Source of the DNA: an uncultured Ellagibacter sp.
GTDB taxonomy: Bacteria; Actinomycetota; Coriobacteriia; Coriobacteriales; Eggerthellaceae
NCBI GenBank assembly: GCA_934613165.1
Contig: CAKTSW010000028.1
Coordinates: 1 to 10,248 of the forward strand
Reading direction: 5' to 3'
Length of the DNA stretch: 10,248 bases
Shown here: positions 1-5,782 of the stretch, piece after piece
How positions within the stretch are numbered: position 1 is the stretch's first letter
How the letters are laid out: every line of letters starts with the position of its first letter
Notes under the pieces: generated by a model
Seen by the model: the letters and a program-made list of their open reading frames with translations, nothing else
Told to the model about the DNA's origin: nothing
The model's database searches: none
Position numbers and translations under genes: made by a program

Positions 1-1
1 C

Positions 2-424
2 GAGCACGGCGACAGCGAGATCGCCATCTGGAGCCTGGCGAACGTGTCGGGCATCCCCATCGACGTGTTCAGCAAGCTGCGCGGGCGCGAGCATAGCCCC
101 GAGGTGATGGAGCGGCTGGAGCGCGACGTGAAGAACGCGGCGTACGAAATCATCGAGAAGAAGCACGCCACCTACTTCGGCATTGCGATGTCGGTGAAGC
201 GCATCTGCGAGGCCATCGTGCGCGACGAGAAGCCCATTCTTCCGGTGTCGAACCTGATGGAAGGCGAGTACGGCATTTCCGACATCGCGCTTTCCATGCC
301 CGCGGTCGTGGGCGCGGGCGGCATCGAGTACAAGGTGCCCGCGCCGTTTTCCGACGACGAGCAGGCACGGTTGCGCGAATCGGCCGCGGTGCTGAAAGGC
401 GTCGTCGAGAAGCTCGATTTGTAA
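2..424 (+). CDS. ldh: L-lactate dehydrogenase, C-terminal part (5' end outside window)
   Basis: This is the C-terminal 140 residues or so of an NAD-dependent L-lactate dehydrogenase, which interconverts pyruvate and lactate in the cytoplasm. The open frame runs in from the left edge and its first residues read EHGDSE, the catalytic-histidine segment of the LDH/MDH family. It continues with the LDH-type stretches SGIPID, YFGIAMSVKRI, ILPVSNLMEGEYGI and PAVVGAGGIEYKV, then the usual C-terminal helix (RESAAVLKGVVEKL) and a TAA stop at 422-424. An internal GTG at 44 is not the real start because homology continues upstream of it. LDH fits better than malate dehydrogenase because of the LMEGEYGI segment, but the substrate-specificity loop lies outside the window. 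Gene identity is firm; the symbol is by family. Confidence 0.93.
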   Translation, partial: EHGDSEIAIWSLANVSGIPIDVFSKLRGREHSPEVMERLERDVKNAAYEIIEKKHATYFGIAMSVKRICEAIVRDEKPILPVSNLMEGEYGISDIALSMPAVVGAGGIEYKVPAPFSDDEQARLRESAAVLKGVVEKLDL

Positions 425-479
425 GCAAGCAAGGCGCGTCGCTCATGTGCCGGGGTAATTCCCACGGGGCTTGTTTTCG

Positions 480-615
480 CCAGGAAAGTTGAATTTAGGG
501 CCGCTTTTAATCCGCATGCGCCGCAAAGGCGCTCTTCTCCGTAAAGCCAAGAGCGCCGACCTGGTGTTTTATATTAGTTAGAACACTTACGTTACCCTAA
601 ATTCGCATTTCCTGG
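480..615. repeat. 136-base element with 21-base imperfect terminal inverted repeats (MITE-like)
   Basis: The left arm at 480-500 begins CCAGGAAA and ends GAATTTAGGG. The right arm at 595-615 is its reverse complement except for the three central bases, so 18 of 21 positions match. Between the arms lies a separate perfect hairpin (528-557). No transposase is encoded, and I see no convincing target-site duplication in the flanks (474-479 and 616-621). The element could be a miniature inverted-repeat transposable element, or a long structured 3' untranslated region of the lactate dehydrogenase transcript. The repeat structure is seen directly; the mobile origin is inferred. Confidence 0.5.
528..557 (+). 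terminator. Hairpin downstream of ldh, possible transcription terminator
   Basis: A perfect 9-base-pair stem, GGCGCTCTT at 528-536 and AAGAGCGCC at 549-557, encloses a 12-base loop. A TTTT run follows only about 10 bases after the stem, so this is not a textbook intrinsic terminator. Its position, about 100 bases after the ldh stop and before an oppositely oriented gene, suits transcription termination. Confidence 0.45.
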
Positions 616-866
616 CATAAATCGGGGGTGCAGACGGAACGTGGGTAAATGCCTTTCTTGGCAATCCCCAACTGACGCTTCCAGCAGAGTGCGGTGAGCA
701 ATGTCTGGGATTTTTCTCGATCCTGTGCGCGATAACAGCAGGCCTTCATCGTGGTGAGGCGGCTCAAGGGATGACGCAAGAGAAGAGATCGGAAGAAGAG
801 GGAGAGCGCCGCGCCTCTGCACCATCCATCGAGTTGTTCCGAGTGCTATTTCGCTAAAGTGCGTTT
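616..866. other. Intergenic stretch with no recognisable gene
   Basis: This lies between the inverted-repeat element and the stop codon of the MFS gene. Short open frames exist on the minus strand, for example 597-779, but none resembles a family I know and none has a clear ribosome binding site. I see no hairpin followed by a T-run that would terminate the MFS transcript. It may be decayed coding sequence. Confidence 0.4.
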
Positions 867-2057
867 CTATGAGGTCGAACCCCGCCGATCTACCTTGCGA
901 AGAGCGATGCCGATGATGACGCCCACGGCACCTACGGCAGCTAAGATCAACATGACCGGCTCGAGCCCGATGGCATCTCCCGCCATCCCCAAGAACGGCT
1001 CGGCGATGCCGCCCACGGCGATGGCCACGCCGTAGGAGAGACCGCTCGCCGTGCCCAAATGCCGGGGCACGTACCCCATGCCGAGCGCCACCGTAGAGGG
1101 ATAGAACAGATCCGACGCTATGGCCAGCAGCATGGCCAGCGCAATCGCCGCGACGAATGAGCGGTTGAAGGCAAAGGTGACGAGCAACACCGTGGTGATG
1201 ATCAGGCACGCGATCATGAGCCTGTGCGCTCCCAGCTTCTCGGAGGCGCGCCCGGAGAGGATAGTGGACACGGCGCCGCAGATGGCGAATAGCGAGAGCA
1301 CCGAGGAGCTTATGGCCTCGCTCTGCCCCATGATGCCCATGAGGAAAAGCGGGATGAATGCGAGCAGGCCGTACTCGATGATGGACCGCGCCGAGAGAAC
1401 GCCCATCACTCCCCAGAAACGACCCCATCGTTCGCGGCCCTGAGCCTGTTCCTTCTGGGCCGTGTGCACGCTGCCGAGCGCCTTGAAACGGCGGTTGAAG
1501 GCGAGCAGCACGACGGCGCAGATGGTGGCGGGTACGATGAACACGAGCGTGCCGCGCATGCCGAAGGCGGTGAGGAACGCCGCCGTGAGCAAAGGCCCTA
1601 TGAAGAAACCGACGTTTCCGCCCACAGCGAAGATGCTCATGCCGTTGGCCTTGCGGCCGCCGGCGGCCAAGTTAGCAAGCCTTCCTCCCTCGGGATGGAA
1701 CATGGCAACGCCTATTCCTGAGAGCATGGCCGAGGCCAAAATGAGCCAATAGCTGTCCACGAACCCGATGAGCGTCATGCCGAGGCCCGCCAAGAACACG
1801 CCCACAGCCATGAGCCAAGGTGAAGGGTGCTTGTCGCCGATGACGCCGAAGAGTGGCTGGATGACCGCCGATGCCACGTTGGCCGCGAACACGAGCATGG
1901 CCACGGAAGCGTAGTCGTAGCCGTAGGCCGCCACGAGGAACGGCAGCACCGCAGATATGGCACCCTGATTGATGTCCGAGCAGACGTGCCCGAAGCTGGT
2001 CAGGTAGTTTGCCAGCTTGTCGCCGTCCTTTTTCTTGATGTCCGTGCTCTCTTCCAT
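867..2057 (-). CDS. MFS exporter, fosmidomycin-resistance (Fsr)-like
   Basis: A 396-residue major facilitator superfamily protein of the inner membrane with about 12 hydrophobic helices, probably a proton-coupled drug or metabolite exporter. Fsr-type signatures are visible. Helix 1 carries GHVCSDINQG (residues 23-32, matching the H-x3-D-x2-Q pattern of the family). A motif-A loop, GVIGDKHPSPW, lies near residues 71-81. The segment MFHPEGGRLANLAAGGRKA (119-137) is typical of Fsr proteins, followed by AVGGNVGFFIGPLL in helix 5. Length matches the family (about 400). A central cytoplasmic loop near residues 190-215 is charged. The ATG at 2055-2057 has only a weak upstream GAGAAAG as ribosome binding site. 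Neighbouring remnants upstream on the same strand suggest it was once followed or preceded by other genes. Substrate cannot be read from the sequence; resistance to fosmidomycin is not implied. Confidence 0.88.
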   Translation of the reverse strand: MEESTDIKKKDGDKLANYLTSFGHVCSDINQGAISAVLPFLVAAYGYDYASVAMLVFAANVASAVIQPLFGVIGDKHPSPWLMAVGVFLAGLGMTLIGFVDSYWLILASAMLSGIGVAMFHPEGGRLANLAAGGRKANGMSIFAVGGNVGFFIGPLLTAAFLTAFGMRGTLVFIVPATICAVVLLAFNRRFKALGSVHTAQKEQAQGRERWGRFWGVMGVLSARSIIEYGLLAFIPLFLMGIMGQSEAISSSVLSLFAICGAVSTILSGRASEKLGAHRLMIACLIITTVLLVTFAFNRSFVAAIALAMLLAIASDLFYPSTVALGMGYVPRHLGTASGLSYGVAIAVGGIAEPFLGMAGDAIGLEPVMLILAAVGAVGVIIGIALRKVDRRGSTS

Positions 2058-2096
2058 TGCCCACGCGCTTTCTCTGTGATTTAAAGCTCCATCGAT

Positions 2097-2108
2097 GATA
2101 GGCCTATC
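2097..2108. promoter_or_regulatory. 12-base perfect palindrome upstream of the MFS gene
   Basis: GATAGGCCTATC at 2097-2108 equals its own reverse complement and lies 40 bases upstream of the MFS start codon, directly beside ATCGAT at 2091-2096. It is placed where a dimeric repressor could bind. No specific regulator family is indicated and chance occurrence is possible. Confidence 0.3.
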
Positions 2109-2124
2109 TCTCTTCCGATGCTTT

Positions 2125-2289
2125 TCACAAAACTTCGAGGACTTTCAAAATATCGTCAAATTTCCGCTTGCTGGGATAGCTGTTCTGGCTCACGTGAAGG
2201 TTAAAGGCCATTCGGTCTCCGATTGTCGACAAGCATATTTTGCCTAGCTCAGAAAGATCTATCGGAAGCAAGGTGGCATCTACAGGCTT
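2125..2289 (-). pseudogene. C-terminal remnant of an unassigned protein (possibly LysR-type substrate-binding tail)
   Basis: On the minus strand a clean frame ends at TGA (2125-2127) and reads back through about 54 residues, including DATLLPIDLSELGKICLS, MAFNLHVSQNSYPSK and KFDDILKVLEVL. Its composition and the pattern of strand, strand, loop and terminal helix look like real protein rather than chance. It resembles the end of a LysR-type regulator's effector domain, but I cannot confirm this. There is no start codon with a ribosome binding site, and upstream the frame runs into the out-of-frame SnoaL-like remnant, so it is a truncated tail. It lacks any promoter of its own. The left boundary is firm, the right boundary is approximate. 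Confidence 0.35.
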
Positions 2290-2597
2290 AACAAGCCGAG
2301 CTGCATGTACACCTTGGCGCTGTCCTCTTCCGTGAACTCTTCTTCGATAAGACCGTCGTCATTGATGCGGTATATAGCCACGCCGGGCAAATCGACGACG
2401 CCTCCATTGCCTGGGAAATCGCCGAAATCCTTCACAACCCTTCCGTTGGCATGCCAACGGCACAGAACCGTGCCGCCTTCTGCTACAAGGGGACCTGTCG
2501 TGTCGAAGTGATACCCTTCGATGGCATCGTGCATCGGCTTGATAATGGATTTGGCTTCGGCATCGGCCACTCTATGCAGCGATGGCAGAAAAGGCAC
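2280..2597 (-). pseudogene. SnoaL/NTF2-like protein, N-terminally truncated
   Basis: About 105 residues of a SnoaL-like or NTF2-like alpha+beta barrel protein. The family core is visible: GPLVAEGGTVLCRWHANG (near residues 35-52, the strand where SnoaL proteins have V-A-x-R-W), VVDLPGVAIYRINDDGLIEEE (67-87), and a C-terminal QLGLL. Such proteins are usually 130-150 residues, and the N-terminal helix with the first cone residues (about 30-40 amino acids) is missing. The frame begins at a GTG (2595-2597) with no ribosome binding site. That GTG directly follows the TGA ending the rarD remnant and is in the same frame, so this looks like a deletion joint rather than a native start. Members bind small hydrophobic ligands or act as cyclases and isomerases; no specific function can be given. 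A translated small protein cannot be excluded. Confidence 0.6.
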
Positions 2598-2750
2598 TCA
2601 ACCCAGCGAATTAATGCGCTGGCAGATGACTTCAACAGGATCGGCATTTGACAAGAGTTTCCAATAGATTGGGAACACGCTCCAGAAAAAATAGATTAAA
2701 GCGCCAGCTATAACTCCCTTTCTTCTCTGAGCCAAATCGCGTGATTGCAT
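2598..2750 (-). pseudogene. rarD: RarD/EamA-family permease, N-terminal remnant
   Basis: The frame starting at ATG 2750 encodes a charged N-terminus (MQSRDLAQRRKG), then a first transmembrane helix with GVIAGALIYFFWSVFPIYWKLL and the following ADPVEVICQRI. This matches the start of RarD-type members of the drug/metabolite transporter superfamily, in which a small first helix is followed by a P-x-Y-x-K-L segment and an E-I-L-x-H-R motif. Homology stops right after QRI; the frame adds NSLG and ends at TGA (2598-2600). About 45 of the usual 290-300 residues remain, so this is a dead 5' fragment. An AGAGAGG at 2765-2771 is rather far upstream (14 bases) for the ATG. A GTG at 2778-2780 would extend the frame by 10 residues. 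Confidence 0.7.
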
Positions 2751-2786
2751 TTGTCTTAGCCATACCTCTCTGCGACGCACCTCAAT

Positions 2787-2810
2787 ACCGGCAAGCTCAA
2801 GCTTGCCGGT
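2787..2810 (-). terminator. Perfect 10-bp hairpin downstream of the AraC gene
   Basis: ACCGGCAAGC (2787-2796) and GCTTGCCGGT (2801-2810) form a perfect 10-base-pair stem with a 4-base loop, 29 bases after the stop of the AraC-type gene. A T-run is absent on either strand, so it would be an atypical terminator; an RNA stabilising hairpin or an operator are alternatives. The inverted repeat is seen; its role is inferred. Confidence 0.45.
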
Positions 2811-2839
2811 CTGTGCGGTTGAAATCCGAATCCGTGAGA

Positions 2840-3772
2840 TCAGCTCTTACTGGATTGTCGCCGCACCTCGTTCATGTATTCCCTCGGAGTCATACCAAGT
2901 GCTTTTTTGAACGCGGTGGAGAAATGGCTGGAACTGCCGAACCCAACGATGCGGGCGATGGCGGTCGCGTTCAACTCGCCTTCGTGCATCAATTCCGCCG
3001 CCTTGTTGATGCGATAGCTGAGCAAATATGCATGGGGAGTCGTCCGGATGATCTTCTTGAAGCAACGCGCGCATTCCGCCTTGCTGACGTTGCCAGCACG
3101 TGCGATATCTTCCAAGCTGATATCGCGCCCATAGTTCTCATCGATGAAACAGGTGAATGTCTTCATTCGCTCGTCGGTGGCAAGCTCGGCCTTCGTAGGC
3201 ATGCGTTGCTCGACGTTTTGTATGTAAACCGACCAGGCCGTAAGGAGGTGCGCACAGGCTCGGTACCGCTCAACGCCGGACGCTTGACCGCCGATAAGAA
3301 TGCTGCGGGCGCAGACGAGTTCGTCGAGTACCTCCTGGTGCCAGCTGGCCGACAAGTCGAAATGCATGATCGGTTGGGCGTGAGCGCCCACGAATGGGGC
3401 TACTCCGAAGGCAGCCATGTCGCTTCCCGGGAAAAAACCGAGCAGCTTCTCCGGAAATATGAAGCTCATGTATTCAGTACCCGCGACACCGATGATGCGA
3501 TGGGGCACTCCTGAGTTGAACAGCGCCCCGTGACCTCTCGCACAGCTGAAGTGGCGTCCGGCGCAGTCTATCGAGACGACGCCCTGAGTGACAACGATGA
3601 ATTGGAGGTCATCATGCCAGTGCATCTTCTTGAATCCGAGCCTCGGGGGCACGCTCACCCCGTTCTTCACGTCCAATACAAGGACCGGAAACGAATCCTC
3701 CTGATTCGGATTGGGCGCATGCATCGACGTCGTTCTATCATTTTTTGCAACTTCTATTTCACCAATCGACAC
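2840..3772 (-). CDS. AraC-family transcriptional regulator with N-terminal cupin sensor
   Basis: A 310-residue AraC/XylS-type regulator. The N-terminal half has a cupin-like sensing domain (MHWHDDLQFIVVTQG near residues 50-64, then the GALFNSGVPHRI strand). The C-terminal 100 residues hold the two helix-turn-helix motifs: ISLEDIARAGNVSKAECARC, then LNATAIARIVGFGSSSHFST followed by FKKALGMTPREYM, the family signature. I chose the GTG at 3770-3772 because AGAGG (3780-3784) lies 7 bases upstream. A GTG at 3787 gives a 315-residue form without a ribosome binding site. It is divergent from the decayed molybdoenzyme operon and so may have controlled it, which would leave it partly orphaned. It may equally have regulated the broken permease and SnoaL genes downstream. 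The frame shows no damage. Ligand unknown. Confidence 0.9.
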   Translation of the reverse strand: MSIGEIEVAKNDRTTSMHAPNPNQEDSFPVLVLDVKNGVSVPPRLGFKKMHWHDDLQFIVVTQGVVSIDCAGRHFSCARGHGALFNSGVPHRIIGVAGTEYMSFIFPEKLLGFFPGSDMAAFGVAPFVGAHAQPIMHFDLSASWHQEVLDELVCARSILIGGQASGVERYRACAHLLTAWSVYIQNVEQRMPTKAELATDERMKTFTCFIDENYGRDISLEDIARAGNVSKAECARCFKKIIRTTPHAYLLSYRINKAAELMHEGELNATAIARIVGFGSSSHFSTAFKKALGMTPREYMNEVRRQSSKS

Positions 3773-3787
3773 AACGCAGCCTCTCAC

Positions 3788-3978
3788 GCTGGACAGATAC
3801 CGTTCTTTATGCGGTAACTATAAATCATCAAGGGACGAGCAATCGAGGATATGACGATTTTTTGAAACAACTTAGCGATATAGAAATATCACCCCGACCA
3901 ACAGCTTGGCGTCATTTTCCCATCGAACCCATTTCGAGCGAACAGAGCCTCGAAGGGAAAGGAGAGAAGAAGGGCAAG
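3788..3978. promoter_or_regulatory. Divergent intergenic region between the AraC gene and the decayed operon
   Basis: This is an AT-richer stretch between two outward-facing transcription units, so promoters for both are expected here. I see no -35/-10 pair good enough to call; TTGAAA at 3866-3871 lacks a matching -10. An AAGGAG at 3959-3964 is a strong ribosome binding site, now without a start codon at the proper distance. The frame following it carries a TAG at 3979-3981. Confidence 0.4.
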
Positions 3979-3981
3979 TAG

Positions 3982-4662
3982 TTTACACGGCGCAGCTTCC
4001 TTAAGGGAAGCGCGGCGGTAGCCGGGGCAGCAATCGTCGGCGCCGGAAGCATGACCGACGCAAGCGCGTGGCTCGAACCGGCTCAGGCCCACGTCGCAGT
4101 GGATGAAAAGATCGTCTACACCTACCATCAGGCGCACTGTCGGGGAAACTGCACGCTGTCATGCACGGTGCGCGACGGGCGCGTGTGCGTCATCGAGCCG
4201 AACAGCGCAGCCGCCGAGGGCTCAGAGACAAACCCCTTCAAGGTGCTCGGAGCCGATGGCCTCGTCTACAACGCCGGCTACGATTTCGGCGACCTTCTGG
4301 CTGCTTGGGAGCTGCCCAAGGACATGAAGTCAACCAAGCTGAAGACGCCGATGTTCGATCTGCCTTATATGGAGGATTCGGACATTCACGAGCTCATCAC
4401 CTGGGGCGATCTTCAACCGCGTTTCGCCGACCTCACCAGCCTGGAGGAATGGCTCAAGACCCTCGATTTCGTATGCGCTGCCGATGTGGTGAATATCGCC
4501 ACCACGAACCACGCCGACTTGGTGCTTCCCATCAGCGCGCGCTTCGAATGCGACGAGGAGATCGGCGTGGCCGACGCCCTACCGAAGACAATGCTGGAGA
4601 TGAACCCCATCGACATGGCCGAGCGCGGCCTTGTCGATGGCGACGAGGTGGCCGTCGTGAGC
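3982..4662 (+). pseudogene. Molybdopterin oxidoreductase (DMSO reductase family) catalytic subunit, decayed
   Basis: Remains of a Tat-exported molybdopterin/iron-sulfur reductase of the DmsA type. The frame begins FTRRSFLKGSAAVAGAAIVG, a twin-arginine signal with an AQA cleavage-like site before HVAVDEK. Next comes CRGNCTLSC (4138-4164), three of the four Cys of the N-terminal [4Fe-4S] site. Later blocks match the family: DIHELITWGDLQPRF to LDFVCAADVVNIATTNHADLVLP (about 4381-4530), and the C-terminal-domain start EMNPIDMAERGLVDGDEVAVVS (4597-4662). About 225 residues remain of the usual 750-900. The fourth cluster Cys, most of the cofactor-binding core and the C-terminal domain are gone, yet the deletions keep one frame. 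No start codon stands at the proper distance from AAGGAG (3959-3964), and a TAG at 3979-3981 precedes the Tat motif. An ATG at 4051 opens an ORF but would lose the signal. Not a functional enzyme. Confidence 0.85.
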
Positions 4663-4985
4663 CGCTTCGCGCCGCCCGTAGCCATCCTCGCGCATTCTGT
4701 GACGGCCTGGATCTTCGGTTTGCAGATCGCCAAAGAGGGTTAGTTCACCGCCATCTTGGCCCCATCTTCGTGGCCTCGGCCATGGACTCGGGGCTCGCAC
4801 TGCCGATCATGGCGCTCGCCGGCCTGGGCAAATCGGGCAAGTTCAAGACCGACAAGAAGCTCTTCGCCAGCCTGGCCGGACTCCTGTGCACCTGCATCGC
4901 CGTAGACGCCTACTTCATCGGCTGCGAGGTTCTGACCATGGCCTATCCGGGCGCCGACCACGCCGTTTTGCGCGATATGTTCGCG
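4663..4985 (+). pseudogene. NrfD-type membrane anchor subunit, internal fragment with stop and frameshift
   Basis: Part of the polytopic quinol-oxidising membrane subunit (NrfD/PsrC family) that partners a molybdopterin subunit. Frame 1 reads APPVAILAHSVTAWIFGLQIAKEG up to a TAG at 4741-4743, where the family suggests Trp (TGG to TAG). It then reads FTAILAP. After a run of four C at 4760-4763, one base short of keeping frame, the homology continues in the next frame as IFVASAMDSGLALPIMALAG, then DKKLFASLAGLL and YFIGCEVLTMAYPGADHA (4764-4961). N-terminal helices, and the C-terminal helices after about 4985, are absent. The fragment is fused directly to the molybdopterin subunit remnant upstream; the iron-sulfur (DmsB-like) gene expected between them is missing. 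From an ATG at 4782 the frame runs without a stop into torD. The family call is by motif recollection. Confidence 0.72.
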
Positions 4986-5015
4986 CCCACTGAAGGAAAC
5001 GCTAAGGAGAATGCT

Positions 5016-5699
5016 ATGGATCAAAGCCAATGGACGTGTTTCTCGAAGGCCTATGGCTTTCTGGGCAACACGTTTCTTCTGCCTATGACGCGCACGGAGA
5101 AGGTGGGGCTCGACCCGTCCTTTTGGGACGCGATGCCGGACTTTGGCAGCGAGCGCTGCAAGCAGGCCCTCGACGATCTTGCGCAGTGGTCTCGTCGGCA
5201 GAAGGAATCGTCGGCATCGAGAGAGAAGGCGGCGACCGCCGTGGCCGTAGAGTATACGAAGCTCTTCGTCGGACCCCCGTCGCCCGCAGCTCCGCCTTGG
5301 GAGACTTTGTATACGCAAGGCAATTCGAGCGTCGGCTTCGGAGCCGCCACCGTCGCCATGCGCCAAGAGCTTCAAGGGGCCGGGCTTGCCGTAGTCAACG
5401 AGAATCATCAATACGAGGATCGCATCGGCATCGAGCTTCTGTATCTATGCGAGATATGTCGAAAAAACGGGACAGGTGAGGCGTTTGCCTCCGAGCATGA
5501 CATCGCCTGCTTCATTCGCGAAAGACCGCTCTCGTGGATCGACAAATTGGGACAGAGCATACACGAATGCGCTCCCGAAGGTTATTACGATCTGATCACC
5601 GCATACGCTCAGGCCGTCTTAGAAGCCCATCTCATTGGCCTGGACGACGGCAGGAATGTAGCCGAGCAGCTCGCTGGCGACAAGCGCCATAGATGGTGA
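5016..5699 (+). CDS. TorD/DmsD-family molybdoenzyme maturation chaperone
   Basis: A 227-residue cytoplasmic chaperone of the TorD/DmsD/NarJ family, which binds the Tat signal and apo-form of a molybdopterin reductase and guides cofactor insertion before export. The signature EYTKLFVGPPSPAAPPWETLY (residues 79-99) matches the family's Y-x-x-L-F-x-G-P with P-P-W-E. EDRIGIELLYLCEI (134-147) matches the second conserved helix. Length is usual (200-230). The ATG at 5016 has AAGGAG at 5004-5009, six bases upstream, so translation starts there although the frame is open further up into the NrfD fragment. Its expected partner, the molybdopterin subunit just upstream, is destroyed, so the protein is either an orphan, serves a paralogous reductase elsewhere, or has not yet decayed. 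No frame damage is seen. Confidence 0.88.
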   Translation: MDQSQWTCFSKAYGFLGNTFLLPMTRTEKVGLDPSFWDAMPDFGSERCKQALDDLAQWSRRQKESSASREKAATAVAVEYTKLFVGPPSPAAPPWETLYTQGNSSVGFGAATVAMRQELQGAGLAVVNENHQYEDRIGIELLYLCEICRKNGTGEAFASEHDIACFIRERPLSWIDKLGQSIHECAPEGYYDLITAYAQAVLEAHLIGLDDGRNVAEQLAGDKRHRW

Positions 5700-5715
5700 T
5701 GGCGGGTATCCGTTT

Positions 5716-5765
5716 GGGGGGGTGCGTGCCGAAAACACGTCCGGGAAACGGGTGTTGACCCCCCC
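5716..5765. terminator. Long G7/C7 hairpin between convergent torD-like and cysteine desulfurase genes
   Basis: GGGGGGGT at 5716-5723 is complementary to ACCCCCCC at 5758-5765. Inside, AACAC and CCG pair with CGG and GTGTT around a GGAAA loop with a two-base bulge. It lies in the 83-base gap between two genes that end toward each other, the place for a bidirectional terminator. No T-run follows on either strand, so the terminator role is inferred from position and structure only. Confidence 0.45.
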
Positions 5766-5782
5766 GCGGGAACGCGGGCGCG

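Noticed and set aside
2595..2600. Recoded UGA (selenocysteine or readthrough) joining the RarD and SnoaL parts
   Set aside because: The two sides belong to unrelated truncated families and no SECIS-like structure is evident; a deletion joint with a chance stop is simpler.
3979..3981. Amber readthrough or pyrrolysine at the TAG before the Tat motif
   Set aside because: No start codon precedes it at proper spacing and the rest of the gene has lost essential parts, so decay explains it.
4740..5411. 223-residue minus-strand frame opposite the NrfD remnant and chaperone
   Set aside because: Shadow of the coding strand, without family motifs.
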